Below are positions 20,302-27,773 of a DNA stretch of 51,816 nucleotides, in pieces; position 1 is the first letter of the stretch; each line of letters starts with the position of its first letter. The translations under genes and the position numbers were made by a program. The DNA is from Opitutia bacterium Tous-C1TDCM (GTDB lineage Bacteria > Verrucomicrobiota > Verrucomicrobiia > Opitutales > Opitutaceae). Location of the stretch: the NCBI GenBank assembly GCA_002288455.1, contig NEUS01000013.1, forward strand, positions 1-51,816, given 5' to 3'. A model generated the notes under the pieces. That model made no database searches. It had not been told where the DNA came from and saw only the letters and a list, made by a program, of their open reading frames with translations.

Positions 20302-21543
20302 TCAGGGCGCGGCCAATTCGGCGCGGCGGCGTTCGAGGTAGCGGCGCTCGGCGGGAGCACGCACCAGAACAAGGGCGTTGTCGTAGGCGGCGAGGGCGGC
20401 GTCGCGGCGGCCGGCGCGGCGGAGGAGGTCGGCTTGGGCCGCGGGCAAGAGGTGGTAATCGGCGAGTTCGCCGGCGGCCGCGAGGCGATCGATCCAGGCG
20501 AGACCGTGTTCGAGCCCGAAGGCAAAGGCGCAGGCCACGGCGGCGTTGAGCTGGACGACGGGAGTCGGCGTGAATTCGAGCAGCGTGGCGTAAAGATGGG
20601 CGATCTGGCGCCAGTCGGTTTCGGCGGAAGCGGCGGCGCGGGCGTGGAGGGCGGCGATGGCGGCCTGGATCTGATACGGACCGGGCCGGCGTTGGGCGAG
20701 GGCGCGATCGAGTTCGGCCAGCGCGGTTTCGATCTCGGCGCGGTGCCAGCGGGAGCGATCCTGGGCTTCCAGCACGATCACTTCGCCGTCGGCGGTGAGC
20801 CGACTGTCGCGGCGCGCGTAGTGCAGGGTGACGAGGGCGAAAAGCCCGCGGGCCTCCGGTTGCTCGGGCAGCAACTCGGCCACGAGTTTGGCCAGGCGCA
20901 GCGCTTCGGCCCCCAAATCGGGACGGAGCCACGTGTCGCCGCCGGCCGAGGCGTAGCTCTCGTTGAAGAGGAGGTACAAGGTCGCCAGCACCGTTTCGAG
21001 CCGGGCCGGCAATTCCTCGGCCGCGGGCACGGCGTAGGGAATGCCGGCGAGGCGGATCTTGTTTTTCGCGCGCACGAGCCGTTGGGCGGTCGTGGCCTCG
21101 GGCTCGAGAAAGGCCCGGGCGATCTCGACGGTGGTCAGGCCGCAGAGGTGGCGCAGGGCGAGGGCAATCTGGGCGGCGGGCGCGAGCGCAGGGTGGCAAC
21201 AGGTGAAAATGAGCCGAAGGCGTTCGTCCGGAAAATTGGCATCGAATTCGGTCGCCGCCGGGCCGGGGTCGATGGCGTCGGGCAGGACCTCCGCGCCGGG
21301 CGGGACGACGGGCGAACGGGCGCGGCGCCGGAGCAAGTCGAGGCTGCGGCGCCGCGCCACGGTGGTGAGCCAGGCGGCGGGATTGGCGGGCAAGCCCGCG
21401 GCCGGCCAAGTCGCGAGCGCGCGCGTGCAGGCGTCCTGGAACGCATCCTCGGCGAGATCGACGTCGCGGCAAAAGCCGACGAGCGCCGCGAGCACCCGGG
21501 GGCGCTCGCGGCGGACGACTTCGGCGAGGACGCGCGGGATCAC
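20302..21543 (-). CDS. ECF RNA polymerase sigma factor with C-terminal TPR-like extension (ECF42 type)
   Basis: A 413-residue sigma factor, about twice the size of simple ECF sigmas. Sigma region 2 is at residues 15-75 (FCRDVDLAEDAFQDACTRAL, PAAWLTTVARRRSLDLLRRR), region 4 at about 115-170 (LRLIFTCCHPALAP, LCGLTTVEIARAFLE, AQRLVRAKNKIR). Residues 180-410 are helical repeats, as in the ECF42 group, where the extension is needed for activity. Start is GTG at 21543, four bases after the stop of the DGPF gene. Group assignment follows from the extension plus the DGPF neighbour; the group has no classical anti-sigma factor. Function in this organism is unknown. Confidence 0.93.
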   Translation of the reverse strand: MIPRVLAEVVRRERPRVLAALVGFCRDVDLAEDAFQDACTRALATWPAAGLPANPAAWLTTVARRRSLDLLRRRARSPVVPPGAEVLPDAIDPGPAATEFDANFPDERLRLIFTCCHPALAPAAQIALALRHLCGLTTVEIARAFLEPEATTAQRLVRAKNKIRLAGIPYAVPAAEELPARLETVLATLYLLFNESYASAGGDTWLRPDLGAEALRLAKLVAELLPEQPEARGLFALVTLHYARRDSRLTADGEVIVLEAQDRSRWHRAEIETALAELDRALAQRRPGPYQIQAAIAALHARAAASAETDWRQIAHLYATLLEFTPTPVVQLNAAVACAFAFGLEHGLAWIDRLAAAGELADYHLLPAAQADLLRRAGRRDAALAAYDNALVLVRAPAERRYLERRRAELAAP

Positions 21544-21547
21544 GCTG

Positions 21548-21919
21548 TCAGGCCGGGCTTTCCGGTTTGTCGCCGGGCGCCAGCGGACGCACTTCGATGG
21601 CGCAGCCGTTGAAGAGGCCGGGGCATTGGCCGGCCCACTTGATCGCGGCGTCGAGATCGGGCGTTTCGATCAGGTAGTAGCCGCCGAGCTGTTCCTTGGT
21701 TTCGGCGAAGGGGCCGTCGGTCGAAAGCACCTTGCCGCCCTGGAAGCGCAAGGTGGTCGCGGTGGCGACGGGTTGGAGTTGGGCGCCGGCGCGGAACACG
21801 CCGGCAGCCTGCAGGGCTTGGCCGTAGCCCATCCATTTTTCGAAAACGGCCGGGAGATCGGCCGGGGGAATCTTGGCCCAATCGGCTTCGTTGCTGTAGA
21901 TCAGAATCATGTAGTGCAT
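21548..21919 (-). CDS. DGPF (YCII-related) domain protein, ECF sigma partner
   Basis: A 123-residue protein of the YCII-related/DGPF family. It carries the name-giving motif in STDGPFAETKEQLGGYYLIE and the family start MILIYSNEADW. Members are routinely encoded next to ECF42-type sigma factors and are their main known targets; the biochemical role is not established, though YCII-like folds resemble small ferredoxin-like dehydrochlorinases. The stop is four bases before the sigma start, so they form one operon with the DGPF gene first. The mRNA just before the ATG reads CCUCCUCCU, not a Shine-Dalgarno site; the second ATG (21910) is an alternative start. Confidence 0.92.
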   Translation of the reverse strand: MHYMILIYSNEADWAKIPPADLPAVFEKWMGYGQALQAAGVFRAGAQLQPVATATTLRFQGGKVLSTDGPFAETKEQLGGYYLIETPDLDAAIKWAGQCPGLFNGCAIEVRPLAPGDKPESPA

Positions 21920-21978
21920 AGGAGGAGGCGGTGGTTGAGTACGTTTTCAGGGAAGCGCGGAATGCGTTTCAACCCCAC

Positions 21979-22005
21979 GACGCTTGCGCCGTGCGCAAAT
22001 CGACA
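21979..22005 (-). promoter_or_regulatory. Candidate ECF42-type promoter of the DGPF/sigma operon
   Basis: On the minus strand, TGTCGA (22005-22000) and CGTC (21982-21979) are separated by exactly 17 bases. This fits the reported ECF42 promoter pattern of TGTCGA at -35 and CGA/TC at -10 (from memory of the Streptomyces work). It ends about 60 bases before the DGPF start codon, so the sigma factor would control its own operon. Confidence 0.55.
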
Positions 22006-22243
22006 TCGGACGGAAGAATTTCTTCAAGCCTCGGCCGGGGCAGGGCAGTCGGGGGCCGGGGAACCACCGGGATGGGCCCGGGATCGGGCGAGGAACGCAT
22101 CAGGCCCCGGACCAATCGGCCCCTATCTTCGGACCGGCGTCCGGCGCCGGATCGAAGTCGGTCTCCTTTCCTTCCCGTCAATCCGGTCTTCGCCTGCCGG
22201 TTGATCCTGTCCTCACTTCCAAATCCGGGATTCGGCCAGAGTT

Positions 22244-22392
22244 GGAGGGCCGGGCTGCACGGGTTGGTTAGTCGGAATGAGGAACCCCTTCCTTTATCCG
22301 GCCCATGGCTTCATCAGCCCGGCCCTCCGGCGCTGAATCAACCCACCGTACCGGCGGCGCGCACGGTGTCCCGTTACCCAATTCGGACTAAC
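22244..22392. other. Gene-free stretch with strong interlocking inverted repeats
   Basis: Within the 507-base gap 21920-22426 between the DGPF gene and the end of galE, a perfect 14-base inverted repeat (GGAGGGCCGGGCTG at 22244-22257, complement at 22315-22328) encloses a 57-base loop. A second pair, GTTAGTCGGAAT at 22267-22278 and ATTCGGACTAAC at 22381-22392 (one mismatch), has one arm in that loop and the other outside. The arms interlock as in a pseudoknot. No convincing coding frame is seen. It could be a structured RNA, the remains of a mobile element, or chance; no homology to a known RNA family was recognised. Confidence 0.4.
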
Positions 22393-22426
22393 TTTCCCGC
22401 TTGCGCCGAAATCACGCCGCCGCGGT

Positions 22427-23419
22427 TCAACGATCCGCGTAACCCTGCGGCCGCTGCGAATGCCACTTCCACGCCGTGGCCACGATGGATTCGATATCCG
22501 GATACTTCACGTTCCAGCCCAACTCCGCCTTGGCTTTGGCGGAATCGGCGAAGAGCGCGGGCGGATCGCCGGGCCGGCGCGGGCCTTCGATCACCTTCAC
22601 CGGCTTGCCGACGATCTTTTCCACCGCGCGGATGACCTCGCGGTTGGACGTCGGTTTGCCCGTGCCGAGATTGTAGAAGAGTTGCGCGCCCGGCGTGCCG
22701 AGCCGGTCGAACACCGCGATGTGCGCCCGGCTCAGATCGTCCACGTGCACGTAGTCGCGGAGGCAGGTGCCGTCCGGAGTAGGGTAGTCCGTGCCGAACA
22801 GAGCGAGGTGGTCGCGTTTGCCGACGGCGACGTCGATCGCAACCGGGATCAGGTGCGTCTCCGGGGAATGGTCCTCGCCGATGCTGCCGTCCTCGGACGC
22901 GCCCGCGGCGTTGAAGTAGCGGAAGGCCGCGAAACTCAGGCCGTGCGCCGTCGCCAGCGCCTTCAACGCGTGCTCGATGTCGAGCTTGGTCTGGCCGTAC
23001 GGGTTGATCGGCGCCTGCGGCAGAATCTCGTGGATCGGCAACGTCGCCGGCACGCCGAAGGTCGCGCAGGTCGACGAGAACACGAATTTCTTCACGCCGG
23101 CCGCGAGCATCGCATTCAGCAGATGCAGCGTGGCGACGACGTTGTTGAAGTAATACTTCATCGGATCCGTGACCGACTCGCCGACGTAGCAGTAGGCGGC
23201 GAAGTGCATCACGACCTCGATCTTCTCCTCGCGCAGCACGCGGCCGACGAAGGCCTCGTCGCCGAGATTCCCCTCGTGGAGCGTCACGCCGGGCGCGATC
23301 GCGCCGCGGTGGCCGTAGACGAAATTGTCGAGCACCACGGGCCGGTGGCCGGCGGCAAGCAATTGGCGGACGCAATGGCTGCCGATGTAACCGGCGCCTC
23401 CCACGACGAGAACGTTCAT
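22427..23419 (-). CDS. galE: UDP-glucose 4-epimerase
   Basis: Interconverts UDP-glucose and UDP-galactose using bound NAD+. The 330-residue protein has the NAD motif VVGGAGYIGSH, the FSSTCATFG segment, the catalytic Tyr141-x3-Lys145 in INPYGQTK, the FRYFNAAGASEDG substrate loop and the RDYVHVDDL motif, all typical of GalE. The bacterial type is supported by the length. It is divergent from the ketosynthase gene with a 59-base gap, so the two start regions share a promoter area. It would supply sugar nucleotides for surface polysaccharide; no functional link with the neighbouring lipid genes is evident. Confidence 0.96.
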   Translation of the reverse strand: MNVLVVGGAGYIGSHCVRQLLAAGHRPVVLDNFVYGHRGAIAPGVTLHEGNLGDEAFVGRVLREEKIEVVMHFAAYCYVGESVTDPMKYYFNNVVATLHLLNAMLAAGVKKFVFSSTCATFGVPATLPIHEILPQAPINPYGQTKLDIEHALKALATAHGLSFAAFRYFNAAGASEDGSIGEDHSPETHLIPVAIDVAVGKRDHLALFGTDYPTPDGTCLRDYVHVDDLSRAHIAVFDRLGTPGAQLFYNLGTGKPTSNREVIRAVEKIVGKPVKVIEGPRRPGDPPALFADSAKAKAELGWNVKYPDIESIVATAWKWHSQRPQGYADR

Positions 23420-23478
23420 AAGCAGGAGCCTTGTATTGCTTTCGCCTGCGTCATGGCTAGCGCTTTCCCACTCAGCCC

Positions 23479-24726
23479 ATGAAGTCGTATCAGCCGTCGC
23501 GCATCGTGATCACCGGGGTCGGACTCACCGCCCCGAACGGCAACTCGCTGCCCGAGTTCCGCCGCAACCTGCTCGACGGCGTCGCCGGCGTGGAACGCAT
23601 CGACGTCCGCTACATGGGCCAGCAACTCGCCGGGGTCTGCCACTACGATCCGCTGAAGTACCAGAAGAAAAAGGAAGTCCGCGTCGGCACCCGCGCCGGC
23701 AGCATTGCGATCTACTGCGCCCGCGAAGCCTTGGCCGACAGCAAAGTCGCCTTCGACTCGATGGCGAAGGATCGCGTCGGCATTTACATCGGCTGCACCG
23801 AACACGGCAACGTCGAGACCGAGAACGAGGTCTTCAACATCTCGAAATTCAATTACGACACGAAGTTCTGGTCGCACTACCACAACCCCCGCACCGTCGC
23901 CAACAACCCCGCCGGCGAGACTTCCCTCAACCTCGGCATCACCGGCCCCGCCTACACCATCGGCGCCGCCTGCGCCGCCGGCAATCTGGGCCTCATCCAC
24001 GCCTCGCAGATGCTGCGCCTCGGCGAGGTCGACTTCGCGATCTGCGGCGGGGTCAGCGAGAGCATCCACACCTTCGGCATCTTCGCCGGTTTCAAATCCC
24101 AAAACGCCCTCGCCACCCACGAAGATCCCAAAAAAGCCTCGCGCCCCTTCGACAAGGCCCGCAACGGCATCGTGATTTCCGAAGGCGGCTGCCTCTACAC
24201 GCTCGAGCGTCTGGAAGATGCGCTCGCCCGCGGCGCCAAGATCTACGGCGAGATCGCCGGCTACCACGTCAACAGCGACGCCAGCGACTACGTGCTCCCC
24301 AATCCCGTTCGCCAGGCCGAGTGCGTCCAGTTCGCCCTGCGCCGCGCCGGCCTCGCCGCCTCGGATATCCACATCGTCAATACCCACGCCACCGCGACCC
24401 CGCTCGGCGACATCCAGGAGTGCGAGGCGATCCGCTCGGTGTTCGGCACCGGCTGCCCCGATACGCACATCAACAACACCAAGAGCTTCATCGGCCACGC
24501 CATGGGCGCCGCCGGGGCTCTCGAACTCGCCGGCAATCTGCCGTCCTTCGACGACCTCACCGTCCACGCCTCGATCAACGTCGACGAGCTCGACCCGGCC
24601 TGCGCCATTCCGGGCCTCGTGCTCAACCACCCGCGCCAGGTCGCCAAGGTCGACACGATCCTGAACAACTCCTTCGGCATGCTCGGGATAAATTCCACGT
24701 TGATTGTTCGTCGGTTTGTCCCCTAA
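23479..24726 (+). CDS. Beta-ketoacyl-ACP synthase, FabF/KAS II-like
   Basis: A 415-residue elongating ketosynthase that condenses acyl groups with malonyl-ACP. It has the complete Cys-His-His triad: Cys165 in IGAACAAGN, His303 in VNTHATATPLGD, and His340 in SFIGHAMGAAGALE, with the GNNSFGMLG-like C-terminal motif present as NNSFGMLGINSTL. The N terminus RIVITGVGLTAPNGNSL is typical. It differs from a housekeeping FabF in its neighbours: its own ACP 14 bases downstream and a set of lipid enzymes up to OleB, so a specialised chain-elongating role is inferred. The fabD of general fatty acid synthesis lies separately at 37386. Confidence 0.93.
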   Translation: MKSYQPSRIVITGVGLTAPNGNSLPEFRRNLLDGVAGVERIDVRYMGQQLAGVCHYDPLKYQKKKEVRVGTRAGSIAIYCAREALADSKVAFDSMAKDRVGIYIGCTEHGNVETENEVFNISKFNYDTKFWSHYHNPRTVANNPAGETSLNLGITGPAYTIGAACAAGNLGLIHASQMLRLGEVDFAICGGVSESIHTFGIFAGFKSQNALATHEDPKKASRPFDKARNGIVISEGGCLYTLERLEDALARGAKIYGEIAGYHVNSDASDYVLPNPVRQAECVQFALRRAGLAASDIHIVNTHATATPLGDIQECEAIRSVFGTGCPDTHINNTKSFIGHAMGAAGALELAGNLPSFDDLTVHASINVDELDPACAIPGLVLNHPRQVAKVDTILNNSFGMLGINSTLIVRRFVP

Positions 24727-24740
24727 TTCCGCCGCTGACT

Positions 24741-25004
24741 ATGACCAAAGACGAATGCAAGCAGGTGGTGCTCGATATCATCGCGGACATCGCGCCCGAT
24801 GAGGATCTGAGCAACGTCAAACCCGACGTCCGCCTCCGCGACCAGCTGCAGCTGGATAGCATGGATTTCCTCGATATCGTGATGGAGCTCCGCAAACGCC
24901 ACGGCATCGAGGTGCCCGAAGCCGAGTACATGCAGCTCGCCTCGCTCGACAGCTGCGCGGAATACCTCACGCCCAAGTTCAACGCGCTCGCCGCCAAGGG
25001 CTGA
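24741..25004 (+). CDS. Dedicated acyl carrier protein
   Basis: An 87-residue acidic protein with the phosphopantetheine attachment serine at position 40 in LQLDSMDFLDIVMELRKR. The helical pattern (VVLDIIADIAP, VRLRDQLQLDS, EYMQLASLDSCAEYL) is that of carrier proteins, but the sequence departs from housekeeping AcpP, which usually has GADSLD. It begins 14 bases after the ketosynthase stop and is followed by a strong terminator at 25030, so ketosynthase and carrier form a two-gene unit. It is inferred to hold the growing chain for the enzymes encoded downstream. Confidence 0.92.
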   Translation: MTKDECKQVVLDIIADIAPDEDLSNVKPDVRLRDQLQLDSMDFLDIVMELRKRHGIEVPEAEYMQLASLDSCAEYLTPKFNALAAKG

Positions 25005-25029
25005 GCCCCGCGGCGCCGCCTCGCTCTCC

Positions 25030-25056
25030 GGCCGGGATGTCCTCCCGGCCTTTTTT
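25030..25056 (+). terminator. Rho-independent terminator after the carrier protein gene
   Basis: A perfect 8-base stem GGCCGGGA / TCCCGGCC with a 5-base loop is followed directly by six T residues. It lies 26 bases after the ACP stop codon and separates the ketosynthase-ACP unit from the flavoprotein genes. Confidence 0.9.
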
Positions 25057-25105
25057 GCGCTCCGGCGCCGTTGCCCCTCTGCGGCAAACCCTCCGTTTGA
25101 TTTTC

Positions 25106-25188
25106 ACCACAGAGGCACAGAGAACACGGAGGAAGCGCAATGGCTTCTTCGGTCCTGTCTTTCTCCGTGCCCTCGGTGCCTCTGTGGT
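25106..25188. repeat. Interspersed inverted repeat of the CACAGAGGCACAGAG type
   Basis: Two 30-base arms, ACCACAGAGGCAC... at 25106-25135 and its near-complement ending GTGCCTCTGTGGT at 25159-25188, match at 26 of 30 positions and enclose 23 bases. Sequences with this accacagagg-cacagag-aacacggag pattern occur as intergenic repeats in many environmental bacteria. It lies 18 bases before the first flavoprotein ATG and could fold into a long hairpin in the leader of that transcript. Confidence 0.75.
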
Positions 25189-25206
25189 TAATCAGATTCC
25201 CCTAGG

Positions 25207-26670
25207 ATGAATTCCTCCTCCCGCTACGATGTCGCCATCATCGGCGCCGGCATGTCCGGCCTCGCCGCCGGCATCCGCCTGGCCCACTTCGGCAAACGGG
25301 TCTGCATCTTCGAACGCCACAACGCCGTCGGCGGTCTCAACGGTTTCTACAGCACCGACGGCCGCAAGTTCGACGTCGGCCTGCACGCGATGACCAATTT
25401 CGTGCGCCCCGGCGTGAAGGGCACGCCGCTCGTGAAACTGCTCCGCCAGCTCCGCATCGACCGCGACGAATTCGCCCTCTGCGAACAGAAGCAATCCCGC
25501 GTCGCATTCGGCCCCCGCGGCCAAACCTCACTGCGTTTCACCAACGATTTCGCCGTCTTCGAAAGCGAAGTCGCCCGCGTCTTCCCCGCGCAGATCGACG
25601 GCTTCCGCGCCCTCGTCGCCGCCATCCGTACCTACGACGACGTCGCCCTCGACGCCGCCCCCGAATCCGCCCGCGCGATCGTCCGCCGCCACGTCACCGA
25701 TCCGTTGCTCGAGGACATGCTCTTCTGCCCGGTCATGTACTACGGCAGCGCCTCGGAGCACGACATGGAGTTCGGCCAATTCGTGATCATGTTCAAGGCG
25801 CTTTTCCTCGAGGGCTTCGCGCGGCCCTTCGACGGCGTCCGCGTCATCCTGCGCGTGCTCCTCGAGAAATACCGCACCGCCGGCGGCGAGCGCCGCATGA
25901 AGTGCGGCGTCCGCCGCATCGTCGCCCAAGCCGGCCGCGCCCACGTGCTCATCCTCGACGACGGCACCGAGATCGTCGCCGACCACATCATCTCGTCCAT
26001 CGGCCTGCCGGAAACGGAAAAACTCATCGCCCCCGGGGAAACGGCGGCGGTCGATGTATCCGTTGCCGCGGAACCAACTGCCGCCGCGTCCGCCCCCGGC
26101 GCACATTCCTTCGTCGAGACGATCACGATTCTCGATCGCCAACCCGCCGCCCTCGGCTGGGGCGACGACACGATCGTGTTCTTCAACGATTCCTCCCGCT
26201 TCGACTACGCGTGCCCGCGCGACTGGGTCGATGTCCGCAGCGGCGTGATCTGTTTCCCGAACAACTTCGACTTCGGCCCGGACCGCGCGTTGCCCGAGGG
26301 CATTTTCCGCGTCACCTGCCTGGCCAAGCCCGCGCCGTGGTTCGCCGCCGCCGAAGCCGATTACCGTTCCGCCAAGGCGGCCTGGTTTTCCGATGTGGCC
26401 CGCAGCGCCCGGCGGTTTCTGCCGCCCGTCGCCGACGCCGATCTCGCCGCGGCGACGATCGCGACCGACATGTTCACGCCGCGCACCATCGCGCGCTACA
26501 CCGGCCACGTGAACGGCGCGATCTACGGCGCCCCGCGCAAGATCCGCGACGGCCGCACCGCGCTGGCCAACCTCTATCTTTGCGGCACGGACCAGGGTTT
26601 CCTCGGCATCATCGGCGCGATGCTCAGCGGCATCTCGATGGCCAACTATCACATCTTGCAAAAAGGGTAG
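25207..26670 (+). CDS. FAD-dependent oxidoreductase, CrtI/carotenoid isomerase/RetSat-like (first copy)
   Basis: A 487-residue flavoprotein. The N-terminal dinucleotide fold DVAIIGAGMSGLAAGIRLA with acidic end FERHNAVGGLNGFYS binds FAD; the C-terminal FAD segment NLYLCGTDQGFLGIIGAMLSG is that of phytoene desaturase-like enzymes. The family includes desaturases, cis-trans isomerases and saturases of polyenes, so activity on a C=C bond of an acyl chain is plausible here. No signal peptide or clear membrane helix is seen apart from the hydrophobic N-terminal strand. It follows the ACP gene but behind a terminator and a repeat, so it probably has its own promoter. It resembles, but is not a duplicate of, the second flavoprotein at 27774. 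Confidence 0.88.
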   Translation: MNSSSRYDVAIIGAGMSGLAAGIRLAHFGKRVCIFERHNAVGGLNGFYSTDGRKFDVGLHAMTNFVRPGVKGTPLVKLLRQLRIDRDEFALCEQKQSRVAFGPRGQTSLRFTNDFAVFESEVARVFPAQIDGFRALVAAIRTYDDVALDAAPESARAIVRRHVTDPLLEDMLFCPVMYYGSASEHDMEFGQFVIMFKALFLEGFARPFDGVRVILRVLLEKYRTAGGERRMKCGVRRIVAQAGRAHVLILDDGTEIVADHIISSIGLPETEKLIAPGETAAVDVSVAAEPTAAASAPGAHSFVETITILDRQPAALGWGDDTIVFFNDSSRFDYACPRDWVDVRSGVICFPNNFDFGPDRALPEGIFRVTCLAKPAPWFAAAEADYRSAKAAWFSDVARSARRFLPPVADADLAAATIATDMFTPRTIARYTGHVNGAIYGAPRKIRDGRTALANLYLCGTDQGFLGIIGAMLSGISMANYHILQKG

Positions 26671-26694
26671 GGGCGGCGCGGAATTTCGCCGCCC
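26671..26694 (+). promoter_or_regulatory. Intercistronic hairpin over the start of the isomerase-like gene
   Basis: A perfect 8-base stem GGGCGGCG / CGCCGCCC with an 8-base loop fills the gap between the flavoprotein stop (26670) and the next ATG (26696). No T run follows, so it is not a classical terminator. Being immediately before the start codon, it could reduce translation of that gene or protect the upstream mRNA. Confidence 0.5.
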
Positions 26695-26695
26695 T

Positions 26696-27559
26696 ATGAA
26701 ATTCACCACCCCGTTTGCGCTGTTCGCGTTTGTCGCTTCGGCGCTCGTCGCCGCCCCGGTTGCGGACTTCCGCCAGCACCTCGGTCTCCAACTTTACTCC
26801 CTGCGCGAGCAGACCAAACAAAGCGCCACCGGCGCCCTCGATCTTGCGAAAAGCTACGGCGTCACCGAAGTCGAAACCGCCGGCACCGGCGGCATGCCCG
26901 CGGAGAAGTTTCTCGCGGAACTGAAATCCCGCGGCCTCAAGCCCGTCAGCGCCCACGCCGGCTACGGCCTGTTGAAGAAGGATGTCGCCGCCGTCATCCG
27001 CGAAGCCAAGACGCTCGGCGTCACCTACGTCATTTGCCCCTATCCCAATGTCGGCAAAGACAAGCTCTTCTCCGAGGAAGTCGCCCGCCAGACTGCCGCC
27101 GACTTCAACGCCTGGGGCGAGGCGATGCGCAAGGAAGGCCTCCGCTTCGGCTTCCACCCGCACGGGCTCGAATTCCGTCCGACCAAGGCCGGCAACGGCG
27201 AGACCGTCTTCGATATTCTTGTCCGCGAAACCAAGCCCGAGTTCGTCTGTTTCCAGATGGACGTTTTCTGGGTCACGCACGCCGGCCAGGATCCGGTGAA
27301 ACTGCTGCAGAAGTACCCCGACCGCTGGGTTTCCCTGCACGTTAAGGATATGCGCAAGGGCACGCTCACCGGCTTCCACACCGGCGGCACGCCGCCCACC
27401 GACAAGGTTGCCGTCGGCACCGGCCAGATCGACTGGCCCTCGATTCTGCGCACCGCCCAGACCCTCGGCATCCGGCACTACTTCATCGAGGACGAAACGC
27501 CGACGCCGCTGCAGTGCATTCCCGACAGCCTGAAGTACCTGCGCGGCCTCGCGCTCTGA
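26696..27559 (+). CDS. Exported sugar phosphate isomerase/epimerase-like TIM barrel protein
   Basis: A 287-residue protein with a signal peptide (FALFAFVASALVAAPVAD) and an AP endonuclease 2/xylose isomerase-like TIM barrel (LGLQLYSLREQT, GVTEVETAGTGGMPAEKF, FGFHPHGLEF, FQMDVFWVTHAGQDP, VSLHVKDMRKG, YFIEDETPTP). Glu, His and Asp residues in FHPHGLEF, FQMDVFW, HVKDM and FIEDE are the likely metal ligands. Such exported proteins are frequent in Verrucomicrobia and Planctomycetes and are linked to sugar metabolism; the substrate is unknown. It sits between two lipid flavoprotein genes, which its predicted role does not explain; it may be a later insertion, bordered as it is by a hairpin and by a REP-like pair. 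Confidence 0.88.
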   Translation: MKFTTPFALFAFVASALVAAPVADFRQHLGLQLYSLREQTKQSATGALDLAKSYGVTEVETAGTGGMPAEKFLAELKSRGLKPVSAHAGYGLLKKDVAAVIREAKTLGVTYVICPYPNVGKDKLFSEEVARQTAADFNAWGEAMRKEGLRFGFHPHGLEFRPTKAGNGETVFDILVRETKPEFVCFQMDVFWVTHAGQDPVKLLQKYPDRWVSLHVKDMRKGTLTGFHTGGTPPTDKVAVGTGQIDWPSILRTAQTLGIRHYFIEDETPTPLQCIPDSLKYLRGLAL

Positions 27560-27560
27560 A

Positions 27561-27721
27561 GCTCGCGCCGGGCGCGAGCGGTTGAAAGTACGCAGTTGAA
27601 AGTTGAAAGATCGGACGTGGCGGCGAGCACCAGCGAGTGGCCCTTCGTTATCCCGCCCTCCGTCTTTCAACTTGGTTCTTTCGACTTTCAACCGTTCGCC
27701 GCGCGCGCCCGCGCGGCGAAC
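27561..27721. repeat. REP-like element pair in head-to-head arrangement
   Basis: Each unit is a GC-rich hairpin followed by GGTTGAAAG and further TTGAAAG copies. Left unit: stem GCTCGCGC/GCGCGAGC (27561-27579), then GGTTGAAAG at 27580 and TTGAAAGTTGAAAGATCGG near 27596-27614. Right unit, on the opposite strand: TTTCAACC ends at 27693 and the perfect 12-base hairpin GTTCGCCGCGCG/CGCGCGGCGAAC lies at 27694-27721. Two such units inverted around a 50-base centre recall the REPIN/BIME layout. The right hairpin ends 52 bases before the second flavoprotein ATG. Confidence 0.7.
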
Positions 27722-27773
27722 TGAACATCCGCATTGCGCTGCGCGCGGACCGGCCTTCACTCTGGTGCTTTTC

